From Myxococcales bacterium (lineage in GTDB: Bacteria > Myxococcota_A > Polyangia > Nannocystales > Nannocystaceae), in contig JACKDV010000003.1 in assembly GCA_020633315.1 (NCBI GenBank), positions 372,001 through 436,000 on the forward strand: 64,000 nucleotides of DNA. Direction: 5' to 3'. This document shows positions 8,801 to 17,774 of this stretch, one piece after another (within the stretch, counting starts at the first letter, position 1; each line of letters opens with the position of its first letter). The notes beneath the pieces are model-generated. The model ran no database searches. It saw only the letters and a program-made list of their open reading frames with translations, and was not told where the DNA came from. Position numbers and translations under genes: made by a program.

Positions 8801-9610
8801 AGCGTCGCGGGCCGCGATGGAGCACCGCAGGTCCTCCACCTGCTGGGCCAGATCCTCGCGCCGCTCCCGGAGCACCGCCCCGGTGGAGAACAGCTCGAGG
8901 AAGCGATGGCTCGAGATCCACAGCTCGAGGTCCCGCAGCTCGTCGCGGTATCGCTTGTAGCGCTCGGCCTTCTGGGCCTGGCGACGCAGGGTGCCCAGCC
9001 GCCCCTCGAGCTCCGAGATCACGTCGGTCACGCGCAGCAGGTTGGTGCGGGTGCCCTCGATCTTGCGCAGCGCGGCCGCCCGCTGGGCCTTGAAGCGGGT
9101 GATGCCCGCCGCCTCGTCGATGAGGTGCCGCCGCTCCTCGGGCTTGCTGCTGACGATCTTGCCGACCTGCCCCTGCTCGATGATCGAGTAGCCCTTGGTG
9201 CCCGCCCCGGTGCCCATCAGCAGCTCGGTGATGTCGCGCAGCCGGCTGGGGACCTTGTTGATGAGGTACTCGCTGGTGCCGTCGGCGAACAGGCGGCGGG
9301 TGATGGCGATCTCGGGCAGGTCGAGGGTGCTGGCGGGGAGATCCCGGCCGTCGTTCTCCAGCACCAGGGTGACCTCGGCCATGCCTCCTGGCCCGCGGCT
9401 GGCGCAGCCCGCGAAGATCACGTCGGCCATGCCGGAGCCGCGCAAGTGCTTGGCGCTCTGCTCCCCCATGCACCAGCGCACGGCGTCGACGATGTTGGAC
9501 TTGCCGCAGCCGTTGGGGCCGATCACTCCGGTGACGTGCTCGTCCACCTGGATGACCTGCCGATCGGCGAACGACTTGAAGCCGACGACCTCGATCTTTC
9601 TGAGCTTCAT
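5834..9610 (-). CDS. smc: Chromosome segregation protein SMC
   Basis: 1258 residues, the normal SMC length. The N-terminal ATPase half has MKLRKIEVVGFKSFAD and the Walker A GPNGCGKSN (K37). Two long Ala/Glu/Arg-rich coiled coils flank a hinge near the middle (GILADFVDAPQHLEAAVSAV to VTLDGDRLEPSGVIVGGS). The C-terminal half has the signature LDLLSGGEKALTAV and Walker B CILDEVDAPLDDANV. The hinge carries a low-complexity Gly/Ser/Ala/Pro insertion before GILADF. The ATG at 9610 is chosen because the canonical N-terminus starts there. The gene is divergent from ftsY across 304 bp, and no scpA or scpB is nearby. Confidence 0.95.
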   Translation of the reverse strand: MKLRKIEVVGFKSFADRQVIQVDEHVTGVIGPNGCGKSNIVDAVRWCMGEQSAKHLRGSGMADVIFAGCASRGPGGMAEVTLVLENDGRDLPASTLDLPEIAITRRLFADGTSEYLINKVPSRLRDITELLMGTGAGTKGYSIIEQGQVGKIVSSKPEERRHLIDEAAGITRFKAQRAAALRKIEGTRTNLLRVTDVISELEGRLGTLRRQAQKAERYKRYRDELRDLELWISSHRFLELFSTGAVLRERREDLAQQVEDLRCSIAARDARIEAQRTALTETERRLSKHQQEVYDLDNRIRLLEAEEEYRRREREGLVASAAQARAEAEAGERGLATVEEELAQVEAEADELERVGGAQGLRGRVEALQAEAEAAEARLVELRDAIERARVARESATQRLAAAGARLGSLEETAAELEARAELGEQAAAALAAEREELGEGLARADAAHEEAVATVTALQERRVELDRERAQLREQVSSAEVELDTQRAEVHRCRSRLQSLQEIQGRYRGCHSGVQVVMEHQQQLAAPAAELGAGAGGGGEVSSASAPAPTPVLGILADFVDAPQHLEAAVSAVLGDRLEGIVVDEPRVAARGVDLLKRLQEGRTTFLPRHARGSEGSARVEAEHAPGRSLGWSRDPAAASRGIEVVDLSSSDAPSSAWPPPLTARPGVVGRLAEMVRVSGELAPMARALLGDTLVVESLSRALELWSEGGSRPPMVTLDGDRLEPSGVIVGGSPTALDSALLQQKREIRELEEILAQLEEAFAATRGRHLALAQRLAEVERAREGSEAEVLQAEKDKLARAQARQQLRADLERLDGEHARRTKEHQTLRSMAASRRQEIGELRARVEADEAEVASQGRVIEEGSVEQQARLQARERLAEELTEARVALARWQQQADVLAASRDRLRRQAHSERERITRLRGTADGAEAKAETLRQQSEASAAEKVELVERSREATVKVNDEREQYDELRLQVDELEASLKTLRGDLDEHRERLQQAELGLREIELERQHVVEDVRQRFDAEIHEVLIDHHHRPLAGPEVVERSKELRRILSRMGEVNLTAIDEFEEVSTRYEYLSSQRSDLESAITQLQEAIDRINKTTRQLFRDTFDAVNERFQQLFPRLFNGGRAELQLTDSTDLLSTGVEIVAQPPGKQLRSLDLLSGGEKALTAVSLIFAIFLIKPSPFCILDEVDAPLDDANVGRMCKLVRELSSDTQFIVITHNKVTMESSDRLYGVTMEQRGISKLVSVNMRRAVELAYN

Positions 9611-9914
9611 GGGGTGACGCACGCGCCAGGGGAGATCCTCTCCGGAGATCGGATCGACGCGACGCCTTCCGATAGCACCGACGGCGCGGCGACGAAAAGC
9701 CCCGTCGAGGCGGGGGCGAGGGGCGGAGCGTGCACCCGGGATCCGAAGGGATCGTCCCTCCACGGGGCCCTGGACCCGGTCCGAGCGCCGCCGGGCCCGG
9801 AGGCCTCGGAACAGGGATCTGCACCCATTCTCAGGGAGAGATCACTTCGATGTAGATCTCTCGCGAGATCCCCCCTTGCGTAGGTCGGCCCCCCAGGGGT
9901 AGCTCCCTCGCTCG
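9611..9914 (+). other. Intergenic region between divergent smc and ftsY
   Basis: 304 bp without a supported gene. It must carry promoters for both smc (minus) and ftsY (plus), but I cannot point to a convincing -35/-10 pair for either. The only clear structure is the nested inverted repeat at 9836-9870, listed separately. Confidence 0.5.
9836..9870. repeat. Nested inverted repeats upstream of ftsY
   Basis: GAGAGATC (9836-9843) is perfectly complementary to GATCTCTC (9855-9862) across 11 nt. The right arm also pairs with the following GAGATC (GATCTC-TCGC-GAGATC, 9855-9870). The two hairpins cannot form together. The end lies about 44 nt before the ftsY ATG. It could be an operator or a leader structure; no T-tract follows, so it is not a standard terminator. 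Confidence 0.4.
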
Positions 9915-11522
9915 ATGGGCATCGAGACGATCATCGTCCTGGTGGTGCTGGCGCTCGGCGCCGTGGCGCTGCTCGTGCTGCGCTCGCGACCGAAGGCGCT
10001 GCCGCCCGCACCGACGGCCGAGCGTGCCATCGACCGGGCCGAGCCCGAGCCGCCGGCGAAGGACGCGGACGACCACGAGGAGGACGAGGAGCGCGAGCCC
10101 TCGCCCGCCGAGGAGGAGGCCGCGCCCGGCGAGGACGAGGCGGACGAGGACGAGGAGCGCGAGCCCGCCCCCAGCGAGGACGAGGAGGCCGAGCGCGAGC
10201 CCTCGGGAGAGGTGCCGCCCGCCAACCTCGACACCGACGAGACCGCCGTCGACACCGAGGTGCCCACCACCGACGACGGGCCCCGGGTGCCCGCCGACGT
10301 GGACAGCGGAGCGGAGACCACCGACGACGGTCCCCGGGCGGCCGAGGCCCCGAAGGAGCCGCGGCCGCGGCTGGCCACGCCGCGATTCCTGGCGCCGCCG
10401 ATGCGGGGCAAGACGGCCGCAGCCGAGCCCGTGCCCGTGCCCGAGCCCTCGGTCGAGCCCGCGCCCGCGCCACCGCGCTCCGCGGTGCCGCTGCCGGTGG
10501 ACAAGCCCAAGGTCCGCGCCGACGAGGAGGAGGCCGCCCGCCGCGAGAAGGAGCGCGAGCGCTATCGCCAGGGCCTGGCCAAGACCCGCGGCGGCTTCGT
10601 GGCCAAGCTCGCCCGCATCTTCCGGGGCAAGCCCAAGGTGGACGCCGACCTGCGCGACCGCGTGGAGGAGGTGCTGTTCACCGCCGACATCGGCACCACC
10701 ACCGCGGAGAAGCTGCAGGACCAGGTCACCAAGGTGCTCGACCGCAAGGAGATCGCCGACCCCGACGCGGTGTGGTCGGTGATCCGGCAGGCGATGCTCG
10801 ACCTGCTCGAGCAGCCCGCCCCCGAGCCCGACTACGCGCCCGACCCGGGGCCCTACGTGCTGCTGATGATCGGGGTCAACGGCGTGGGCAAGACGACCAC
10901 GCTGGGCAAGCTCGCGGCCCAGCATGCGCGAGCGGGTCGCAAGGTGCTGCTGGTCGCCGGCGACACCTTCCGCGCCGCCGCGGTGGAGCAGCTCGACGTG
11001 TGGGCGCGCCGCGTGGGCTGCGAGATCCACATGGGCTCCGACAAGGCCGATCCTTCCTCGGTGATCTTCGACGGCATCGCCCGCGGGCGCCGCGAGGGCT
11101 TCGACGTGGTGCTGTGCGACACGGCCGGTCGCCTGCACACCCGCACCGAGCTGATGGACGAGCTGGCCAAGGTGGGTCGTGCGGCCGCCAAGGCGCTGGC
11201 CAAGGGGCTGCCGGCGGAGCGGGCCAAGGAGGTCGGCGGAGCACACGACACCTTCTTGGTGCTCGACGCCACCATCGGGCAGAACGCGCTGGCGCAGGCC
11301 AAGCTGTTCAAGGAGACGATGGACTTCACCGGCCTGGTGGTGACCAAGCTCGACGGCACGGCCAAGGGCGGCGTGGTGCTCGGCATCTGCGACGAGCTGC
11401 GGATCCCGATCCGCTACGTGGGCATCGGCGAGGGCATCGAGGACCTGCGGGCCTTCGACGCAGAGGACTTCGTGGATGCGCTGCTGGTCGACCGCGACCG
11501 CGGCGAGGAGGCCGGCGCCTGA
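9915..11522 (+). CDS. ftsY: Signal recognition particle receptor FtsY
   Basis: 535 residues. An N-terminal membrane helix (ETIIVLVVLALGAVALLVL) is followed by about 170 residues of Glu/Asp/Pro-rich linker, the acidic A domain. The N and G domains follow (from about residue 215). Motifs are GVNGVGKTTT (G1, about 320), DTFRAAA, DTAGR, TKLDGTAKGG and GIGEGIEDLRAFD. It docks ribosome-SRP complexes at the inner membrane and hydrolyses GTP with Ffh. The membrane helix before the acidic domain is found in several lineages outside the enterics and replaces the usual amphipathic targeting helix. The family ends at FVDALL; about a dozen charged residues follow. Confidence 0.95.
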   Translation: MGIETIIVLVVLALGAVALLVLRSRPKALPPAPTAERAIDRAEPEPPAKDADDHEEDEEREPSPAEEEAAPGEDEADEDEEREPAPSEDEEAEREPSGEVPPANLDTDETAVDTEVPTTDDGPRVPADVDSGAETTDDGPRAAEAPKEPRPRLATPRFLAPPMRGKTAAAEPVPVPEPSVEPAPAPPRSAVPLPVDKPKVRADEEEAARREKERERYRQGLAKTRGGFVAKLARIFRGKPKVDADLRDRVEEVLFTADIGTTTAEKLQDQVTKVLDRKEIADPDAVWSVIRQAMLDLLEQPAPEPDYAPDPGPYVLLMIGVNGVGKTTTLGKLAAQHARAGRKVLLVAGDTFRAAAVEQLDVWARRVGCEIHMGSDKADPSSVIFDGIARGRREGFDVVLCDTAGRLHTRTELMDELAKVGRAAAKALAKGLPAERAKEVGGAHDTFLVLDATIGQNALAQAKLFKETMDFTGLVVTKLDGTAKGGVVLGICDELRIPIRYVGIGEGIEDLRAFDAEDFVDALLVDRDRGEEAGA

Positions 11523-11940
11523 GAGGCGGCCGGAAACCTTGGCCGGCTCGGAGCGTGGGACCACCGAAGGTGCGGGTCGGGCCCGGCCATGCACCCTGAC
11601 GGCACGCCCGTTCAGCCCCATGCCTGGCCCGGACCGCAGACCCCTTTACAAGCACCCTCCGCCGCGGTTAAGACCTCTTTGGTTGCCCGCCCCGGGTCCC
11701 GTGCGACCCCGGACCGAACGCCATGCAATCATGGTGCTTTTCGTTACACCTATCGGCTGCCCACGCTCCATCGCGGCCGGTCGTCGTCCTGTTGTGCGCG
11801 GCTGAAACGCTGTGATACGGTCGGCCTCGCCGAACGGCCCTACACGTGCTCCTTCGCGGCACATACGACCTCGCCACGCTGCGACGCGTCACCCCTTCTC
11901 GCTCCGGCTCCACGATCTCTTCTCTCCTTCTGAGGTGAGC
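11523..11940 (+). other. 418-bp region between ftsY and an outer-membrane protein gene
   Basis: No supported gene on either strand. A weak hairpin (CCGGGTC 11692-11698 with GACCCCGG 11705-11712, one bulge, no T-run) might end ftsY transcription. The stretch is noticeably less GC-biased than its neighbours toward the 3' end and presumably holds the promoter for the gene at 11941. GAGGTG at 11932-11937 is that gene's ribosome binding site. Confidence 0.45.
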
Positions 11941-12993
11941 ATGCGACGCTTCTTCCCCGGCCCGATGATGGGCCTGTTGGCCTTGGGGGCCTTGCCCGCG
12001 ACCGCGATGGCGGCGACACCGCCGGCGTGGCTCGTCCATGCGGATGCGACGGCCAAGGCCACGACGTCCGCCGAGCCCGAGGGCGAGGACGAGGATCTCG
12101 TCATCATCGACGACGAGGAGATGGAAGGCGGGCAGCCCGATGACGGAGGAGACGATGTCATCGTGGACGACGAGGGAGGAGACGATGGTGGCCTCGACCT
12201 CGGCCTCGACGACGGCAGCGGGTCGGCCGCGGCCGCGGCCGGAGGTGACGAGGTCGCCCAGGACGCCAACAGCGAGGAAGAGCAGATCAAGGCGGAGATG
12301 GGCCTCATCACGGTGGTCCAGCGCCAGCGCATGCTCAAGAAGAAGCGCTTCGAGCTCCAGCCGCAGTTCGGCATCACGGTCAACGACCCATACGTGCGCC
12401 ACTACACCCTGGGCGCCCAGTTCGACTACTGGCTGACCAACCGCATGGCGCTGGGCCTGGTGGGCACCGGGTTCATCGGCGCCAAGACGCCGCGCTACGA
12501 CAACATCCGTCGCCAGGAGGGGTTGCTGCTCACCGCCAACCAGGTGCTGTGGCAGGCCAACCTCAACTTCACCTACAACTTCATCTACGGGAAGATCGCC
12601 ATCTTCAACCGCGCCCTGCTCCACTGGGAGGCGGGCGCGTCGATCGGTGGCGGCGTGATGCAGACCCGCGTCATCCCCCGCTACGAGTCGCTGCACGAGC
12701 CGTTCAGCAACTTCACCGGCGGCGGCGTGGTGGGCTTCCACGCGCGTACCTACCTGCCGCGGATCAACTGGCTCGCGTTCGACTTCGGGGTTCGCTACTG
12801 GCTGTTCGCCGACCGGCTCGAGCCGGGTCAGCGCGGCCCCGACACCGACGTGGGCGGCGTGGACCTGCCCGAGCTCGACCCGGCCGATGCCGCCAAGGAA
12901 GCCGCGACGCTGGGCCTGGCCCACAACGTCACGTTCTTCCTCGGGGCGAGCTTCTTCTTCCCCACCTCCTTCGAGTACACGACTCCTCGCTAG
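11941..12993 (+). CDS. Outer-membrane beta-barrel protein, myxobacterial type (first of pair)
   Basis: 350 residues. The signal peptide MRRFFPGPMMGLLALGALPA is cleaved after ATAMAA. About 70 residues of acidic low-complexity linker follow (repeated DDEE, GGDD, DLGLDDGSG). The barrel starts at VQRQRMLKKKRFELQPQFGI and has amphipathic strands such as YTLGAQFDYWLTNRMALGLV and NQVLWQANLNFTYNFIYG, ending in NVTFFLGASFFFPTSFEY. The KKxRFELxP entry is typical of the myxobacterial outer-membrane barrel family I know as TIGR04565. The function is unknown. GAGGTG lies 3 nt before the ATG. A related barrel follows after 12 nt. The acidic linker could bind cations or span the periplasm, which is inference. 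Confidence 0.75.
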   Translation: MRRFFPGPMMGLLALGALPATAMAATPPAWLVHADATAKATTSAEPEGEDEDLVIIDDEEMEGGQPDDGGDDVIVDDEGGDDGGLDLGLDDGSGSAAAAAGGDEVAQDANSEEEQIKAEMGLITVVQRQRMLKKKRFELQPQFGITVNDPYVRHYTLGAQFDYWLTNRMALGLVGTGFIGAKTPRYDNIRRQEGLLLTANQVLWQANLNFTYNFIYGKIAIFNRALLHWEAGASIGGGVMQTRVIPRYESLHEPFSNFTGGGVVGFHARTYLPRINWLAFDFGVRYWLFADRLEPGQRGPDTDVGGVDLPELDPADAAKEAATLGLAHNVTFFLGASFFFPTSFEYTTPR

Positions 12994-13005
12994 GCCGCGC
13001 GCGAC

Positions 13006-13986
13006 ATGAAGACGACTCGCAAGCTCCTTACCGTCGCTGCCGTCATGTCGGCAGCCTGGCTATGGCTGCCCGCGCAGGCTCAGGCCGCACCCGGGGGTCG
13101 CAAGAGCGTGCTGGAAGGCGAGCCCATCGTTCGCAAGAAGCTCCAGCTCCGCAAGTTCCGCTTCCAGCTCACGCCCTACATCGGCATGAGCTTGTCGCAG
13201 CCCTTCGTGCACATGGGATACGTGGGCGCGCGCGCGGGCTTCCACTTCGCCGACTGGATCGGCGCGCGTGCGGGCTTCGGCTACGGCGTGGTCAACGTGG
13301 ACTCGGCGCTGCTGCGAGCGATCAACGACGGCGGTCTGCCCGTGGGCATCGCCCCCGGCCAGATCGACAACAGCGTCTCCAACGGCCCCACCTGTCCGTC
13401 CGAGCCCAACGGCGGCGCGCCGTGCCGCCCCCTGGCCGAGCAGGACAACCCGGCGCCGCTGCTGCACGACTTCCAGGCCGGCCTCACTCGCGCCCAGTGG
13501 CAGGCCAGCGTCGACGCGGTGTTCACCCCCTTCGCCGGCAAGCTGGGTCTGTTCTCGGCCGCGTTCACCAACTACGACATCTACCTCTTCGGCGGCCTCG
13601 GCCTGATGGGCTGGACCAAGCACACCGACGAGCGGAGCACCGCGGATCGGCTGGGCCTCGACACCGACCCCGAGAGCCCCACCTACTGCACCTCGCTGGC
13701 GTCGGGCCAGAACTCCGAGTGCCTGCTGCACCCGGTCGACCCCGATGACGGCGTGAAGCTGGGCTTCTCCTTCGGCGGCGGCGTGCACCTGTTCATCACC
13801 AACTACGTGGCGATGAACCTCGAGGTGCAGGACATCGTGACCAGCAACAACCTGGCCGGCCTCAACACCACCGTCGAGGACATCCCGCCCCTGGTCAATC
13901 GCGACGACCGCGACGTGTTCCACAACGTCACGCTGCAGATCGGCGCGAAGATCTACATCCCGTTCAAGGCCAAGCGCACCAACTAG
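13006..13986 (+). CDS. Outer-membrane beta-barrel protein, myxobacterial type (second of pair)
   Basis: 326 residues with the signal peptide MKTTRKLLTVAAVMSAAWLW, cleaved after AQAQAA. The mature part enters the barrel with RKKLQLRKFRFQLTPYIGMS, parallel to the KKKRFELQPQFGI entry of the upstream protein, and continues with PFVHMGYVGARAGFHFADWI, FTNYDIYLFGGLGLMGWTKH and VTLQIGAKIYIPFKAKR. A loop of about 110 residues holds CPSEPNGGAPC and TYCTSLASGQNSEC, so disulfides are possible on the cell surface. The linker of the first copy is missing here. The two are probably co-transcribed paralogues. The gene ends 69 nt before a convergent gene. Confidence 0.75.
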   Translation: MKTTRKLLTVAAVMSAAWLWLPAQAQAAPGGRKSVLEGEPIVRKKLQLRKFRFQLTPYIGMSLSQPFVHMGYVGARAGFHFADWIGARAGFGYGVVNVDSALLRAINDGGLPVGIAPGQIDNSVSNGPTCPSEPNGGAPCRPLAEQDNPAPLLHDFQAGLTRAQWQASVDAVFTPFAGKLGLFSAAFTNYDIYLFGGLGLMGWTKHTDERSTADRLGLDTDPESPTYCTSLASGQNSECLLHPVDPDDGVKLGFSFGGGVHLFITNYVAMNLEVQDIVTSNNLAGLNTTVEDIPPLVNRDDRDVFHNVTLQIGAKIYIPFKAKRTN

Positions 13987-13989
13987 CGC

Positions 13990-14039
13990 GGGCGCGGGTC
14001 GATGAAGCAGGGCGCGAGACGGCGATGCCGCCCGCGCCC
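13990..14039. terminator. Possible bidirectional terminator hairpin
   Basis: GGGCGCGGG (13990-13998) pairs perfectly with CCCGCGCCC (14031-14039). Inside it, GGCGCG (14011-14016) can pair with CGCGCC (14033-14038), enclosing a small GGCG/CGCC stem. It sits exactly between convergent genes. No U-tract follows on either strand, so intrinsic termination is uncertain. Confidence 0.35.
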
Positions 14040-14055
14040 TTCGTGCGTTCGGGGC

Positions 14056-15165
14056 TCATCGAAGCGAGGGCGCGAGCCGGAGCTGCGGCTCGGGCTCTCG
14101 GAGGGCGGGCTCCGTGGCCAGGCGAGCCAGCGCGGCGCCGTGGTTGGAGAAGCGCACCAGCTCGACCTCGGCGTCGGCGGGCAGGATGCTCTCGAGCACC
14201 ACCCAGCGCTGGTCCACCGGGCGCACCAGGCCGCGACGACGGAGGAACGCGACGAGCTTGCCGTCGTCGACCTCGACTTGCTCGCGAGGGAGCCACACGC
14301 GGAGCTCGTCGCCGCGGACCTCGTGCTCGCCCACCCGTAGGTCGACCGCGTGCTGCTCGTGCAGCAGCCAGTCGGGGTCGCGGGGCTGGTCCGCCTCGCA
14401 CACGCGGATCTCGTAGGCGAGGCAGGGACGGCCGGTGAGCGGAGCGACGATCGGGGCGGCCACGGGCTGCACCCGACCGCGGTGGCGCGCCTGGGGGTGC
14501 CCCTCGAGCTCGGGGAGGCTCCAGCGAGCGGCGCGAGGCAGGCGGAGACGCACGCGATGCAGGCGGAAGACGAAGTAGAGCACGCCCATCACCCAGGGGC
14601 CGCGCAGGGGATCGACGAGCAGGCCGAACAGCAGCGCCAGCGGCAGCAGCACGACTCGCAGGCGACGCTGCAGCCGGATCCGGCGACGCGCCGAGTCGGC
14701 CTCGCGCTCCAGCAGCGCCTCGAGCACGGACTCTTGGCGGAGATCGGCGTGATCGACCCCGCCGCAGGCGAGGCAGCGGCCGGGTCGCTGGGCGGGGTCG
14801 TCCTCGGCGTTGCGGCGATAGGTGATGACGGTGGTGGTCTGGGGGACGAGGTGACCGCAATCGAGGCAGAGCCAGTGGCAAGGATGCTCGAGCCGATTGC
14901 GATCGGCGCGGGCCAGTCCGGTGCGGGACCAGGTGCGTCCGTACTGGCGAAGGAGGGCGTTGTTCGAGCGTCCGATGCTCGAGATGGCTCCGTAGGCTGC
15001 TCCGGCCACTGTGCTGGACGCCAACCCCGGGACCGGTGGCTCCATTCTCGGAGACTCGGATCCCGATGGCGCGGCCCGCTCGAGCGGCTCGGCGCCGCCC
15101 TTGGCGGGGGGTCTCGTCGGGGGACGACACCCGCGGGGATTGGGGCTCGGCGCGGTGCTCAGCAC
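14056..15165 (-). CDS. Zinc-ribbon membrane protein with a GIDE-like domain
   Basis: 369 residues from the GTG at 15165, which overlaps the stop of the upstream lipoprotein gene by 7 nt and has GAGG 7 nt upstream. An ATG at 15045 is an alternative that removes 40 Pro/Ser-rich residues. Features in order are a Gly/Ala segment, a zinc-ribbon candidate (CLDCGHLV ... CLACGGVDH), and two adjacent hydrophobic helices (VVLLPLALLFGLLV, VMGVLYFVF). The C-terminal half has APIVAPLTGRPCLAYEIRV and ESILPADAEVELV. The PLTGxPCxAYE box resembles the GIDE domain of MUL1-type membrane proteins, but no RING finger is present. The function is not known; membrane quality control is a guess from the family. Confidence 0.5.
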   Translation of the reverse strand: MLSTAPSPNPRGCRPPTRPPAKGGAEPLERAAPSGSESPRMEPPVPGLASSTVAGAAYGAISSIGRSNNALLRQYGRTWSRTGLARADRNRLEHPCHWLCLDCGHLVPQTTTVITYRRNAEDDPAQRPGRCLACGGVDHADLRQESVLEALLEREADSARRRIRLQRRLRVVLLPLALLFGLLVDPLRGPWVMGVLYFVFRLHRVRLRLPRAARWSLPELEGHPQARHRGRVQPVAAPIVAPLTGRPCLAYEIRVCEADQPRDPDWLLHEQHAVDLRVGEHEVRGDELRVWLPREQVEVDDGKLVAFLRRRGLVRPVDQRWVVLESILPADAEVELVRFSNHGAALARLATEPALREPEPQLRLAPSLR

Positions 15166-15617
15166 CCGTCGACCTCGACGACCTCCACCTCTTGCCCGGA
15201 GGCCGAGATGGACGCCTCGAAGCGTCGATGCTGCCCCTCGGCCCCGCCGTCGTCCTCGAGCCAGGCCTCGATGCAGTTGTCGGTGAGGTCGATGCCCAGC
15301 CCCTCCACGCGGAACATGTCGTCGGCGTCGAGGGTCGCCTCGAGCTCGGACCCGCTCACGTTGTCGAGGATGCGGACCACCAAGCCGCTGGCGTCGCCCT
15401 CGAGCCCGACCACCTCGCCCTGGACCTCCACGTCTTGCTGGGGCTCGTCGACGAGGCTGGGGGGCGGCAGGGGCACGGAGATCCCGCGGTCGTCGATGAG
15501 GACGGATGCGCGGAACGCGGGCTCCACTTCATGAGTGGCGCACGCGCCAACGCCGAGGAGCACGCCAAGGGCGATCGCACGATGCAGGAGAGCTCGCATG
15601 AGGGCCTTAAGAGTCAT
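15159..15617 (-). CDS. Small lipoprotein of unknown function
   Basis: 152 residues from the ATG at 15617, which has GGAG 9 nt upstream. The signal peptide MTLKALMRALLHRAIALGVL ends in a lipobox GVGAC. An ATG at 15599 gives an equally good signal peptide and would be required if the sigma54-like promoter at 15621-15636 is used, because its start site would fall inside the longer frame. The mature part is acidic with beta-type pattern (VLIDDRGISVPLPPP, VEVQGEVVGLEGDASGLVV, CIEAWLEDDGG) and ends at VDGC. I do not recognise a family. It is next to a sigma54 activator gene and may be its target. Confidence 0.65.
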   Translation of the reverse strand: MTLKALMRALLHRAIALGVLLGVGACATHEVEPAFRASVLIDDRGISVPLPPPSLVDEPQQDVEVQGEVVGLEGDASGLVVRILDNVSGSELEATLDADDMFRVEGLGIDLTDNCIEAWLEDDGGAEGQHRRFEASISASGQEVEVVEVDGC

Positions 15618-15620
15618 ACT

Positions 15621-15636
15621 AGCAATCTCCGTTCCG
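15621..15636 (-). promoter_or_regulatory. Candidate sigma54 (-24/-12) promoter
   Basis: The minus strand reads CGGAACGGAGATTGCT. Against the consensus TGGCACG-N4-TTGCW it keeps the invariant GG and GC with exactly 10 nt between, plus ACG and TTGCT. Predicted initiation is about 11-12 nt downstream, near 15611. The adjacent gene at 15744 encodes a sigma54 activator with GAFTGA, which supports the reading. Confidence 0.45.
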
Positions 15637-15686
15637 ATCGTCGGGTGCAGTTGCTTCGCGTGGTTACGGGCGGCGGGTCGTCCGCT

Positions 15687-15703
15687 TGCCAATCGGGTTG
15701 GCG
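15687..15703. repeat. TTGGC/GCCAA palindrome (candidate enhancer site)
   Basis: TGCCAA at 15687-15692 faces TTGGCG at 15698-15703 (one outer mismatch, 5-nt spacer). It is about 55-80 bp upstream of the sigma54-like promoter, a usual distance for an activator site. Two further palindromes with the same half-site are at 20551-20567 and 20613-20632. Confidence 0.4.
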
Positions 15704-15743
15704 CATTGGGGAGGCAGGCCTGCCATGGTGGTTGGCGATCGGC

Positions 15744-17774
<2,031 letters not shown>

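Noticed and set aside
5951..9883. Open frame of 1310 codons on the plus strand opposite smc
   Set aside because: It is the antisense shadow of the strongly supported SMC gene and shows no motif of its own.
10080..10240. Acidic GAGGAC repeats as a DNA repeat array
   Set aside because: They encode the Glu/Asp-rich A domain of FtsY, which is normal for the family.
11523..11940. Small gene or ncRNA in the 418-bp gap after ftsY
   Set aside because: Short frames there lack ribosome binding sites and protein-like composition, and no conserved RNA fold could be recognised by eye.
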